Source: DAIDKA01 sp035485475 (lineage in GTDB: Bacteria > Pseudomonadota > Gammaproteobacteria > Steroidobacterales > Steroidobacteraceae). Taken from it: 64,000 nucleotides of DNA. Where the stretch lies: positions 1-64,000 of the forward strand of contig DATHOA010000200.1 of NCBI GenBank assembly GCA_035485475.1, read 5' to 3'. This document shows positions 17,613 to 24,932 of the stretch, in pieces. Numbering within the stretch: position 1 is the stretch's first letter; every line of letters begins with the position of its first letter. The notes under the pieces were generated by a model. The model saw nothing but the letters and a program-made list of their open reading frames with translations. It had not been told where the DNA came from and searched no databases. The position numbers and the translations under genes were made by a program.

Positions 17613-18550
17613 GCCAGGGCGAGCATCGCACGGATGTCGCCGCCAATGAGATGCCATGCGGTCGCCGCCGACGGGATGAGCTTTTCCATGCCGTAGAAAA
17701 GATGAATCATACCCGGGTGGCAGGTATACCGCGTCGCTACTCCCGCCTGCTGCAAGCGTTCGGCGTACAGGCGTCCCTCATCGCGAAGCGGATCAAACTC
17801 GGCGGTGTGCAGGCAGGCCGGTGCCAGCCCCGCGACACTGCCGGCCCGCAACGGCGACACGCGCGGATCGGCTGCGCGGGTGTCGGCATCCAGATAGTGC
17901 TTCAAGTCGTGTTCCAACGTTGATTCATCGAGCAGATACCCTGTTGCGAACTCGCGGCGCGATGCGGTCTGTGCGGCCAGATCCATGATGGGGCAAAGCA
18001 GCACCTGCAACGCCAAGGCAATTTCCCCATGCGCGGCCAGGTGCTGAGCGACGAGCGCCGCCAAAGTGGCCCCGGCTGAATCGCCACACACGCCCAACCG
18101 GCTCGGATCGACTCCGAGTTCGGCCGCGTGCCCGGCAATGAAAGTCGTCGCCGCGATACTGTCGGCGATTGCGGCCGGAAAGCGGTGCTCCGGCGCCAGA
18201 CGATAATCCACGGCCAGCACTCGACAGGTGCTCGCCCGACATAGCGAGCGGCAGATTCCGTCGTGCGAATCCAGGCTCCCGGCCACGAGGCCGCCGCCGT
18301 GGAAATACACCAGCGCGGCCAACGCACCCGAAGCTGCCCCAGGTGGCGTATACACCCGGACCGGCAATGCCGTGGCCGGGCCGGGGACCACGATGTCTTC
18401 GACCGCCCCGACGGGGGCGGAAATACCGGAGAAATCAAGCATGTAGTGAAGCGCCGCACGACGCTCGGCGACCGAGCGGGACAACGCGCTCGGGGGATTC
18501 ATGGCCGCGAGCCGGTCGAGAAACCGCTTGGCGCCCGGATCAAGTGGCAT
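17609..18550 (-). CDS. HSL-family alpha/beta hydrolase
   Basis: This 313-residue hormone-sensitive-lipase-type esterase has the oxyanion motif HGGG, nucleophile GDSAG, acid in AEFDPLRDE and catalytic His in GMIHLFYGM. No signal peptide is seen, so it should be cytoplasmic. It follows the amino acid:[carrier protein] ligase by 24 bp and overlaps the SnoaL gene. A role in releasing the product from a carrier-protein thioester, or in hydrolysing an ester, is plausible but inferred from context. Confidence 0.88.
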   Translation of the reverse strand: MPLDPGAKRFLDRLAAMNPPSALSRSVAERRAALHYMLDFSGISAPVGAVEDIVVPGPATALPVRVYTPPGAASGALAALVYFHGGGLVAGSLDSHDGICRSLCRASTCRVLAVDYRLAPEHRFPAAIADSIAATTFIAGHAAELGVDPSRLGVCGDSAGATLAALVAQHLAAHGEIALALQVLLCPIMDLAAQTASRREFATGYLLDESTLEHDLKHYLDADTRAADPRVSPLRAGSVAGLAPACLHTAEFDPLRDEGRLYAERLQQAGVATRYTCHPGMIHLFYGMEKLIPSAATAWHLIGGDIRAMLALA

Positions 18551-18574
18551 GCCAGGGGCCCGACCGACGCCGAC

Positions 18575-19468
18575 TCAAAACCCCAGCGTACGCCGGACGC
18601 CGGTAGGCCACTTTGCGATCTCTATGCCGTGAATACAGAACAAAGCAACCGCCAGACGATCCATGCCGAAGGCCACACAGGAAGTGTGTGCGATCTGCCC
18701 GGCGGCGCTCCTGATTCCCCAGACCTCGCCGAAGTGCTCCTTATGGTAGTTGAAGCTCATGCAGGCGATTGGCGTCGCACCCGGATGGTAGGGAATCAGC
18801 AGTTCAAACTTGAGGGCATCTTGCCGCTGGGCGACGGCCATGATCTGTCCCACCCGACCGAAGAACGGATCATTGGCCACGTCCAGTTCGCCGGGCAGCC
18901 CGAGCTGGCCCGCGAACTGCTTGGCACGCGCCATCCACTCCTCGCGGAACGTTGCGATCTGCGCCGGGGTCCCAATGCAGACGAACTCACGCATGCGGAA
19001 GGATTGCAGGCGGCTGAGTGCCTTTGAAGGTTCACGTCGAAAGCAAGTCGCTTCCACGTCGAACAGCAGTCCCGTGCCGGGCAGCGCACCGCGCGCGGCG
19101 ACCAGGGGATATGTCGGGTAGCAGGCCGCCGGAGAGAGCACCAGATCCACCGCCACCAGGGATTTCGTCCAGTCGCCGCCGCTGCTGTGGGCTTGCGCGG
19201 CGGCGCGGATCTGCGCTTCGGTCCCGTGCAGCGCACAGACACAGCCCAGCAGATTCGGAAAGCTGCTGAGGTAGCCGGACTTCTCCAGCTGCTGTCGGCT
19301 CATGACCGGCGGGAAGTGCAGGACTTCCGCCTGGGGAGGGCGCTGCGCCGAGATGTAGGCGCCGAGCCGCTCGATCACCTGTTCGTAAATACCGGTTCGC
19401 GCATAGACGCCGTCAACCCCAAGCGGGTGGAATATGGCGGCAGCCACCTGCTCGAGCCGATCAGTCAT
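18575..19468 (-). CDS. Amino acid:[carrier protein] ligase (seryl-tRNA-synthetase-like)
   Basis: This 297-residue class II aminoacyl-tRNA-synthetase-like enzyme lacks the tRNA-binding coiled coil, the hallmark of amino acid:[carrier protein] ligases described in Bradyrhizobium and Agrobacterium. These activate a small amino acid (Gly or Ala) with ATP and load it on phosphopantetheine of a small carrier protein. Candidate zinc ligands of the atypical SerRS fold are visible: Cys116 (AACYPTYP), Glu139 (FDVEAT) and Cys264 (HTSCVAFG). Motif 2 is FRMRE (157-161) and motif 3 is FGMDRLAVAL with Arg271. It overlaps the acyl-CoA dehydrogenase stop by 8 bp, and a carrier protein gene is nearby at 20797, matching the known neighbourhood. 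Confidence 0.92.
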   Translation of the reverse strand: MTDRLEQVAAAIFHPLGVDGVYARTGIYEQVIERLGAYISAQRPPQAEVLHFPPVMSRQQLEKSGYLSSFPNLLGCVCALHGTEAQIRAAAQAHSSGGDWTKSLVAVDLVLSPAACYPTYPLVAARGALPGTGLLFDVEATCFRREPSKALSRLQSFRMREFVCIGTPAQIATFREEWMARAKQFAGQLGLPGELDVANDPFFGRVGQIMAVAQRQDALKFELLIPYHPGATPIACMSFNYHKEHFGEVWGIRSAAGQIAHTSCVAFGMDRLAVALFCIHGIEIAKWPTGVRRTLGF

Positions 19469-20639
19469 GCACGGACCCGGGGACCGCAGTCATCAGGGCC
19501 GTGCCGGCCAGATTCGCGAGGATTCGTTCGTTGTTGATCATGATAGGCGAGGAGAGCACATCGCGCAGGCTGCGCTCAATACTGAAATCGCCATCCCGTC
19601 GATAGCCGGACAGCCCGCACACCCGCAAGGCGGCCAGCACGATGGCCACCGCCATTTCGGAAGTCTCGACCTTGGTGAGCGCAATCATCGACTGGAACTC
19701 CAGCGTAGCCAGTGCCCTCGGATCGTTCATGTCGCGCTGGTACACACGCATGGCATTGCCCAGCATCGCGCGCAGTGTCCGCAGCGAAGCCAGCACCTTG
19801 GTGAACTGCGGTGCACCCGGTGGCAGCTGGCCGCCGGCCTGGCGGGCCGCCTGACGGATGAATGCCTGCGCTCGGGTAGTGGCGCCCGCTGCGATGCCGG
19901 CCCATACCGAACCCCACAGCAGATGCGCCGTCGGCACCATGGTCTGGGAATGAATGGTCTCGTAGGGCTCTGGAACGATCTGATCGGCGTCTCCAGCGGC
20001 TTTCAGGATATACCCCTCACTGCAGGTCCCGCGCATGCCCATGGTGTCCCAGCCCTGCAGGCGGCTGAGGGTGTAGTCGCTCTTCACAAAGGCCACCAGC
20101 ACCTGATCCGTCCCGTCCGCATCCGCGGCACGGCGCGCGGTGGTCACTATGCCATCGGCATAGGCGCCGTATGAGATGACGCTGGCGCGCCGCTCCAGGC
20201 TGATGCGTTCACCGTGATATTCCACCGCTGCCTCGCTGGAGCGCACGTTGCCGCCACTTTGGCCTTCCGTGGTGGAGGAGGCCAGCAGCAGCTGCTGCGC
20301 ACACAGCCGCCGCAGCAGGTTCGCCAGCGTCGCGTTAGCGCCCTTGTGGCGCAGGATGCAGGCGGTCTTGATCTGGTGCATGGCGAAAATCATCGCCGTG
20401 GAGGCACACGCCTGCGCGAGCTGGTAACAAACGTCTCCAACCTCGCAGAGCGTCGCGCCGGCGCCACCGAGATCGGTCGGCACCATGATGCCCAACAGCT
20501 GCTGGGCCTTGATCGCGGCGAAACTCTCCGCCGGAAACCGAGCTTCCATATCGACAGCCGCAGCATGCTTTGCCGCTATGCCAGCAGCCACCGTGACGCG
20601 CGCCGTCAACTCGTCGCTAACCTGTTCCACTGGCTCCAT
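19461..20639 (-). CDS. Acyl-CoA dehydrogenase-like flavoprotein
   Basis: This 392-residue protein of the acyl-CoA dehydrogenase fold has the N-terminal helical domain with GIMVPTDLGGAGATLCEV, the middle beta domain (ASSTTEGQSGG, GWDTMGMRGTCSEGY) and a C-terminal helical bundle. Such FAD enzymes can oxidise aminoacyl groups bound to carrier proteins, as in prolyl-to-pyrrolyl conversion. ATG 20639 has AGGGG about 8 nt upstream. It is the first gene of a coupled operon with the aminoacyl-carrier ligase, so an aminoacyl-carrier thioester is the likely substrate (inference). The usual C-terminal catalytic Glu could not be placed by eye. Confidence 0.88.
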   Translation of the reverse strand: MEPVEQVSDELTARVTVAAGIAAKHAAAVDMEARFPAESFAAIKAQQLLGIMVPTDLGGAGATLCEVGDVCYQLAQACASTAMIFAMHQIKTACILRHKGANATLANLLRRLCAQQLLLASSTTEGQSGGNVRSSEAAVEYHGERISLERRASVISYGAYADGIVTTARRAADADGTDQVLVAFVKSDYTLSRLQGWDTMGMRGTCSEGYILKAAGDADQIVPEPYETIHSQTMVPTAHLLWGSVWAGIAAGATTRAQAFIRQAARQAGGQLPPGAPQFTKVLASLRTLRAMLGNAMRVYQRDMNDPRALATLEFQSMIALTKVETSEMAVAIVLAALRVCGLSGYRRDGDFSIERSLRDVLSSPIMINNERILANLAGTALMTAVPGSVHD

Positions 20640-20741
20640 CAGGTGACCCCTGTCACTGTATTCGTTCCAGTCAAACGATACCTTATCCGGCACCCCGGCA
20701 TGATTGCCGATTATGTCGGATTTCCCGCAAAGCACAGTGCG

Positions 20742-20755
20742 TCAGTTTGTACTGA
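20742..20755. promoter_or_regulatory. Palindrome in the acyl-CoA dehydrogenase/carrier protein divergent promoter region
   Basis: TCAGT-TTGT-ACTGA is a perfect 5-bp inverted repeat with outer flanks GTGCG and CGCAC that also pair with an offset. It lies between the divergent dehydrogenase (start 20639) and carrier-protein (start 20797) genes, where one operator could control both arms of the cluster. No known regulator is assigned. Confidence 0.45.
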
Positions 20756-20796
20756 CAAGCGCACGGCCAGACTGAGCAATATGCAGGAATGCTATA

Positions 20797-21093
20797 GTGA
20801 CGCCGATGCAAGAGCCCGGGCCACAGAACCGAAACCTCACCATTCGGGAGAGGTTGCTGGCATTGGTGAGGAAGACACTGGGGCCGCCCGGCTGTGGCCG
20901 TCCGCTGCCCATCGATGCGCGCCTCAACGATTTGGGGATCAGTTCCATCAAGATGGTGAACCTGATGCTCAGCGTCGAAGCGGAATTTGATATCGCCATT
21001 GCGCAAGCCGATATCAACCCGGAGAATTTCGCCTCACTCGCCTCGATCGAAGCGCTGATTTCTCGGATGCTGGTAACCGCCTCCAACCCCTAG
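20797..21093 (+). CDS. Small acyl/aminoacyl carrier protein
   Basis: This 98-residue carrier protein has the phosphopantetheine site in DLGISSIKMVNL; Ser50 aligns with the Ser of the usual DSL motif, here SSI. Helix pattern and acidic helix 2 region agree with the PP-binding family. The start is GTG 20797 with AGGAA 8 nt upstream; an ATG at 20806 is too far from it. It is divergent from the aminoacyl-carrier ligase operon and is the likely acceptor of the activated amino acid. Carrier proteins of such ligases are encoded close by in other bacteria. Confidence 0.88.
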   Translation: MTPMQEPGPQNRNLTIRERLLALVRKTLGPPGCGRPLPIDARLNDLGISSIKMVNLMLSVEAEFDIAIAQADINPENFASLASIEALISRMLVTASNP

Positions 21094-21119
21094 CCCGTAC
21101 AGGATCCGCTTCCACGCCG

Positions 21120-22184
21120 CTACTGGCTAGCGGGCAGTAGCGCTTTATGATCGCACGCGACTGGTTCGCGGGTGCGGTGAAACCAGCGTTCCACGGCAAA
21201 CCAGCTGGCAACACCGGCGAGGCAGGACAGCAACATCGAAGTACCGACGAAGATCGGGAAACTGCAAACCGTAAAAGCCAGAATCAGTTGCTGGATGGGG
21301 AACGCGTATAGATACGTTCCATAGGAAAAATCGCCGTGCTTGGCTGCATGAAAATATTGGCGGGAAAAAGCGTAATAGAACACGGTGTACGCCAAAACAA
21401 TTGGCAGAAACGCCTTTGCCGTCAGCGGTGAGAATCGCGCGCAGACAACCAGAAGAACGAGACTCAATAGAACAATCCAACCCGACCTCGGAAGCAGATC
21501 TCGGTATACATAAACGAGCATTCCGGCCATAAAGCACGGTGCCATCCTGAACCAAAAATTGGGCCACCCGACGACCTTGGCGATGATGCCCCCACCCCAC
21601 TGCTTGCCCGTCGCGTTCGTCCAGACATCCAGCGCGATCACGACGATCAGCACTGACACCAATAAAGCTTTTCCGCCCTTTAATATGCCGTACGCCAATA
21701 CCCCCAGATAGCACCAGAACTCGAACGGTATGCTCCACAGTGAGCCATTCAACGTCTGCATGCGGTTGTGTGCAAATGGATTTGACTCGACGAACCACCC
21801 CTGCAGCAGCAGATTCAGGCCCAGGGTCTTCGCGACGCCACCAATTGTGTAATGTGTACCAGCCACGGCTGGCAGCAGCACGAATGCGCACAGGCTTGTG
21901 GCAACCATGAACCCGGGCACAATTCGTGCTATGCGTTTCTTAAGAAAGCTCCCGTAGCTCCTGGAGCGGTTGAAGCTCTTCAGGATTAGAAATCCGCTGA
22001 CGATGAAAAATACGTCGACTGCGATGTTCCCGGCGTTCGCCACACCTGCGGTAAGAAGCGACAGCGGCTCATTCGCTTCTGTTCCGAAATACAGCGCGAA
22101 TGAGTGTGACCAAACGACAAGCAATGCCATCGCGATGCGAATGGTATCGAAATTATTCGGTTCATCTGAGACGAGGAGTTTCAT
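21120..22184 (-). CDS. Acyltransferase 3 family membrane protein (OafA-like)
   Basis: This 354-residue polytopic protein of the acyltransferase_3 family has about ten membrane helices. Family features are the N-terminal FDTIRIAMALLVVWSHS segment with the conserved His and the DVFFIVSGFLILKSF segment. Such enzymes move acyl groups onto sugars or lipids at the inner membrane. ATG 22184 overlaps the decarboxylase stop as ATGA, so it is the third gene of the MetY-like, decarboxylase, acyltransferase operon. Lower GC and more Phe/Ile than its neighbours suggest a separate origin. Confidence 0.88.
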   Translation of the reverse strand: MKLLVSDEPNNFDTIRIAMALLVVWSHSFALYFGTEANEPLSLLTAGVANAGNIAVDVFFIVSGFLILKSFNRSRSYGSFLKKRIARIVPGFMVATSLCAFVLLPAVAGTHYTIGGVAKTLGLNLLLQGWFVESNPFAHNRMQTLNGSLWSIPFEFWCYLGVLAYGILKGGKALLVSVLIVVIALDVWTNATGKQWGGGIIAKVVGWPNFWFRMAPCFMAGMLVYVYRDLLPRSGWIVLLSLVLLVVCARFSPLTAKAFLPIVLAYTVFYYAFSRQYFHAAKHGDFSYGTYLYAFPIQQLILAFTVCSFPIFVGTSMLLSCLAGVASWFAVERWFHRTREPVACDHKALLPASQ

Positions 22185-23569
22185 GGCTTTATTGTAAGCA
22201 CGTGCACCAGCTCGTCCACGTCCGCGAGGCTGCTCTGCCCGTGCGTGACGCATATCCGGATCACTTCACGTCCCTCGAAAGTCGAACGGGCCACCCAGGC
22301 GCGTCCGGATTCCAACGTCCGGCCGACAATCTCGCGCACACCTGGGCCACCGGCGGGAGGTTCCACGCATAAAACCGCCAGCGACGAATCATTTGCCACC
22401 GTCCAACCACGCGCGACGAGCCGCGCTTTGACCTGTGCAATCACTTCCACCGCGCGTTCCACGTGATCCGCGACTCCCTGCCAGCCCGCCACGCCCAGCG
22501 TAAGAAAGAGCCGCAGCCCCAGGAAGCGCCGCGACCACTGCAGCGAGTTCAGGTACGGATCGGTCGCGGCGGCATTCGAAGGCATGAAATCCGCGGCCAC
22601 CCTGAATGCCTCGCTCAGGACCGCAGCGTGAGGCGTGATGAACATGCCGCAGCCCATCGTGGTCGCGAACCATTTGTGGGCATCGACGGTGATGGAGTCC
22701 GAGCGCTCGATGCCGGCCAGAAGGCTGCGCAAACGCTCGGAGCTCAAGGCGGCTCCGCCCCAGGCCGCATCGACGTGAAACCAGACATCATGCGCCACGG
22801 CGATGTCCGCACAGGCGTGCAGCGGGTCGATCATGCCCCCACTGGTGGTCCCCGCCGTGGCCGCCACCAGCACCGGCACAATGCCGCGTGCCCGGTCAGC
22901 CTTCACCGCCCGCTCAAGCTCCCGTGCGTCCATCCGGCCGGCACCGTCGGTTGCCACCAGGCGTACCGCCCCGCGACCCACCCCCGCCTGGTGGGCGATC
23001 TTGGTCCAGGCCGGATGACTTGCGGCAGAAGTGTAGAAGGCCACGGGACCCGCAAAGGCACGCACGCCGTCATTGCCGAAGTTCGCATTGGCGTGTGTGA
23101 GCGCACACACCAGCGCGGTGTAGTTCGCCTCCGAGCCGCTGCTCGTAAAGTGCCCGACCGTCTCAGGCGGCAGGCCCGCCCGGCCCGCCAGTGCCCGGAT
23201 GACATGGGCTTCGATCGCCACTGGCACCGGCGAGGAGCCGGAGCTTGCCAGTTGCGGGTTGAAGGCCCCGGCGATGCGGTCGGCCCACTGGGCTGGCGCC
23301 GTGGGTGCCGGATTGAAGAGCCCGAAATAGCGCGGGTGCGTCATATGCACCGTGCCCACCTCGAGCTGCTTGATGGTCCAGTCCAGGAGCTCGCGCGTAG
23401 CCACCGGCGTCGCGAAGTCCAGCGCCGCGAGCTCCCGCCGGAAGCTTGGCATGTCCGCAGTGGGCATGACCGAACCTTGGGTCACCCGGCCGAGCGCCTG
23501 CGCGAGCTGCCGGGTCAGCCAGTCATCTGTTGTTACTCCTTCGGCTACCTCCGGAAACAGCGCACTCAT
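22181..23569 (-). CDS. PLP-dependent amino acid decarboxylase (group II)
   Basis: This 462-residue protein matches the group II PLP decarboxylase family (aromatic amino acid, glutamate and diaminobutyrate decarboxylases). Visible motifs are HPRYFGLFNP, TSSGSEANYTAL for PLP phosphate binding, HVDAAWGG with the cofactor Asp, and the PLP lysine in VDAHKWFATT. The substrate amino acid cannot be predicted by eye. It lies 11 bp downstream of a MetY-like PLP enzyme and overlaps the acyltransferase. It may make an amine building block, or may process an unusual amino acid made by the MetY-like enzyme. Confidence 0.9.
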   Translation of the reverse strand: MSALFPEVAEGVTTDDWLTRQLAQALGRVTQGSVMPTADMPSFRRELAALDFATPVATRELLDWTIKQLEVGTVHMTHPRYFGLFNPAPTAPAQWADRIAGAFNPQLASSGSSPVPVAIEAHVIRALAGRAGLPPETVGHFTSSGSEANYTALVCALTHANANFGNDGVRAFAGPVAFYTSAASHPAWTKIAHQAGVGRGAVRLVATDGAGRMDARELERAVKADRARGIVPVLVAATAGTTSGGMIDPLHACADIAVAHDVWFHVDAAWGGAALSSERLRSLLAGIERSDSITVDAHKWFATTMGCGMFITPHAAVLSEAFRVAADFMPSNAAATDPYLNSLQWSRRFLGLRLFLTLGVAGWQGVADHVERAVEVIAQVKARLVARGWTVANDSSLAVLCVEPPAGGPGVREIVGRTLESGRAWVARSTFEGREVIRICVTHGQSSLADVDELVHVLTIKP

Positions 23570-23580
23570 GACCCAATCCC

Positions 23581-24861
23581 TCAGCTGCCGACAGCCGCCG
23601 CGAGGGCCTGATCCAGATCGCTGAGAATATCGTCGATGTGCTCGATGCCAACGCTCAGGCGCATGGTTTCGGGGCCGATCCCGGCCAGGTGTTGTTCATC
23701 TGCCGACATCTGACGATGCGTCGTGGAGGCGGGATGGCATGCCAAGGACTTGGCATCGCCCAGGTTCACCAGGCGTTTGAACAGCTTCAGCGCATCATAG
23801 AAGCGCACCGCGCCGTGATAGCCGCCGCGCATTGCGAAGGTCAGCAACGAGCAGGCGCGACCTTTCAGGTACTTTTGCACCAGCTCGTAGTACGGGCTTT
23901 CCGGGAAGCCGGCATAACTCACGGAGACGACGCGCGGATCGGCCTGCAGAAACTCCGCGACCCGCCGCGCGTTCTGCACATGACGTTCCAGCCGCAGGGC
24001 AACGGTCTCGATGCCCTGCAGAAGCAGAAACGCACTCAATGGCGACAATGTCGCGCCCATGGTGCGCTGGAACACATTGCGCGCCCGTCCCAGGTAAGCG
24101 GTCGGTCCGTAGTGCTCGGTGTAAACCATTCCATGATACGAATGGTCGGGTGTCGTCAGCATCGGGAAGCGCGCGGCATGCTGTGTCCATGGAAACTTAC
24201 CACTATCGATCAGGATTCCACCCAGGGTCGTGCCATGGCCGCCGAGAAATTTCGTCAGCGAATGCAGCACGACGTCCGCGCCGTACTCGATTGGCCGCAG
24301 CAATATGGGCGTGGGCACGGTGTTATCCACGATCAGCGGGACCCCGGCGCGATGTGCGACTTGCGCGATTGCTTCCAGGTCACAGACATTTCCGGCCGGG
24401 TTACCGACCGTCTCGCAAAATACCGCGCGGGTGTTCTCATCGATCTGCGCGGCCAGATCCTGCGGCTGGTCCGATTTGGCGAAGCGCGCAGTAATGCCGA
24501 ACTGTGGGAGCACATGCGCAAACAAGGTGTGCGTGGTGCCGTACAGCTGCGGCACGGAGACGATATTGCGACCCATCTCGGTGATCGTCAGCACCGCATA
24601 GTACAGCGCCGCCTGTCCCGAACTGACGCACAGCGCGTCCGCCCCGCCCTCGAGCTGGGCAACACGCTTCTCGAGGACGTCCGTCGTGGGATTGGCGATA
24701 CGTGTATATCGATACCCCGGGACCTCCAGATTAAACAGCGCCGCACCGTGTTCGGCGCTATCGAAGGAGTATGCGACCGTCTGATAAATGGGGACGGCCA
24801 CCGCCTTGGTGGTGGGATCGCTGTCATACCCGCCGTGTACGGCGATGGTTTCAGGTTTCAT
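23581..24861 (-). CDS. O-acetylhomoserine aminocarboxypropyltransferase-like PLP enzyme (MetY family)
   Basis: This Cys/Met-metabolism PLP enzyme of about 426 residues uses gamma-replacement chemistry on O-acyl-homoserine. Key features are the family start KPETIAVHGGY, YTRIANPTTDVLEKR, SSGQAALYY for phosphate binding, DNTVPTP with the cofactor Asp, and the PLP lysine in LHSLTKFLGGH. Length agrees with MetY (about 425-430). ATG 24861 fits the family N-terminus though no clear ribosome-binding site precedes it; ATG 24903 is possible. Placement with a decarboxylase suggests synthesis of a specialised thio- or gamma-substituted amino acid rather than housekeeping methionine, an inference from context. 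Confidence 0.88.
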   Translation of the reverse strand: MKPETIAVHGGYDSDPTTKAVAVPIYQTVAYSFDSAEHGAALFNLEVPGYRYTRIANPTTDVLEKRVAQLEGGADALCVSSGQAALYYAVLTITEMGRNIVSVPQLYGTTHTLFAHVLPQFGITARFAKSDQPQDLAAQIDENTRAVFCETVGNPAGNVCDLEAIAQVAHRAGVPLIVDNTVPTPILLRPIEYGADVVLHSLTKFLGGHGTTLGGILIDSGKFPWTQHAARFPMLTTPDHSYHGMVYTEHYGPTAYLGRARNVFQRTMGATLSPLSAFLLLQGIETVALRLERHVQNARRVAEFLQADPRVVSVSYAGFPESPYYELVQKYLKGRACSLLTFAMRGGYHGAVRFYDALKLFKRLVNLGDAKSLACHPASTTHRQMSADEQHLAGIGPETMRLSVGIEHIDDILSDLDQALAAAVGS

Positions 24862-24932
24862 TTTCAGATACACAATAGCAATGGCTTTGGCCTTGGATTG
24901 CATACTAGTACGCCGACCGAAAGAACTGAAAC

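Noticed and set aside
24876..24906. TGGCCT...TTGCAT upstream of the FATP-type gene as a sigma-54 promoter
   Set aside because: The GG to GC spacing is 9 instead of 10 bases, which sigma-54 does not tolerate well.
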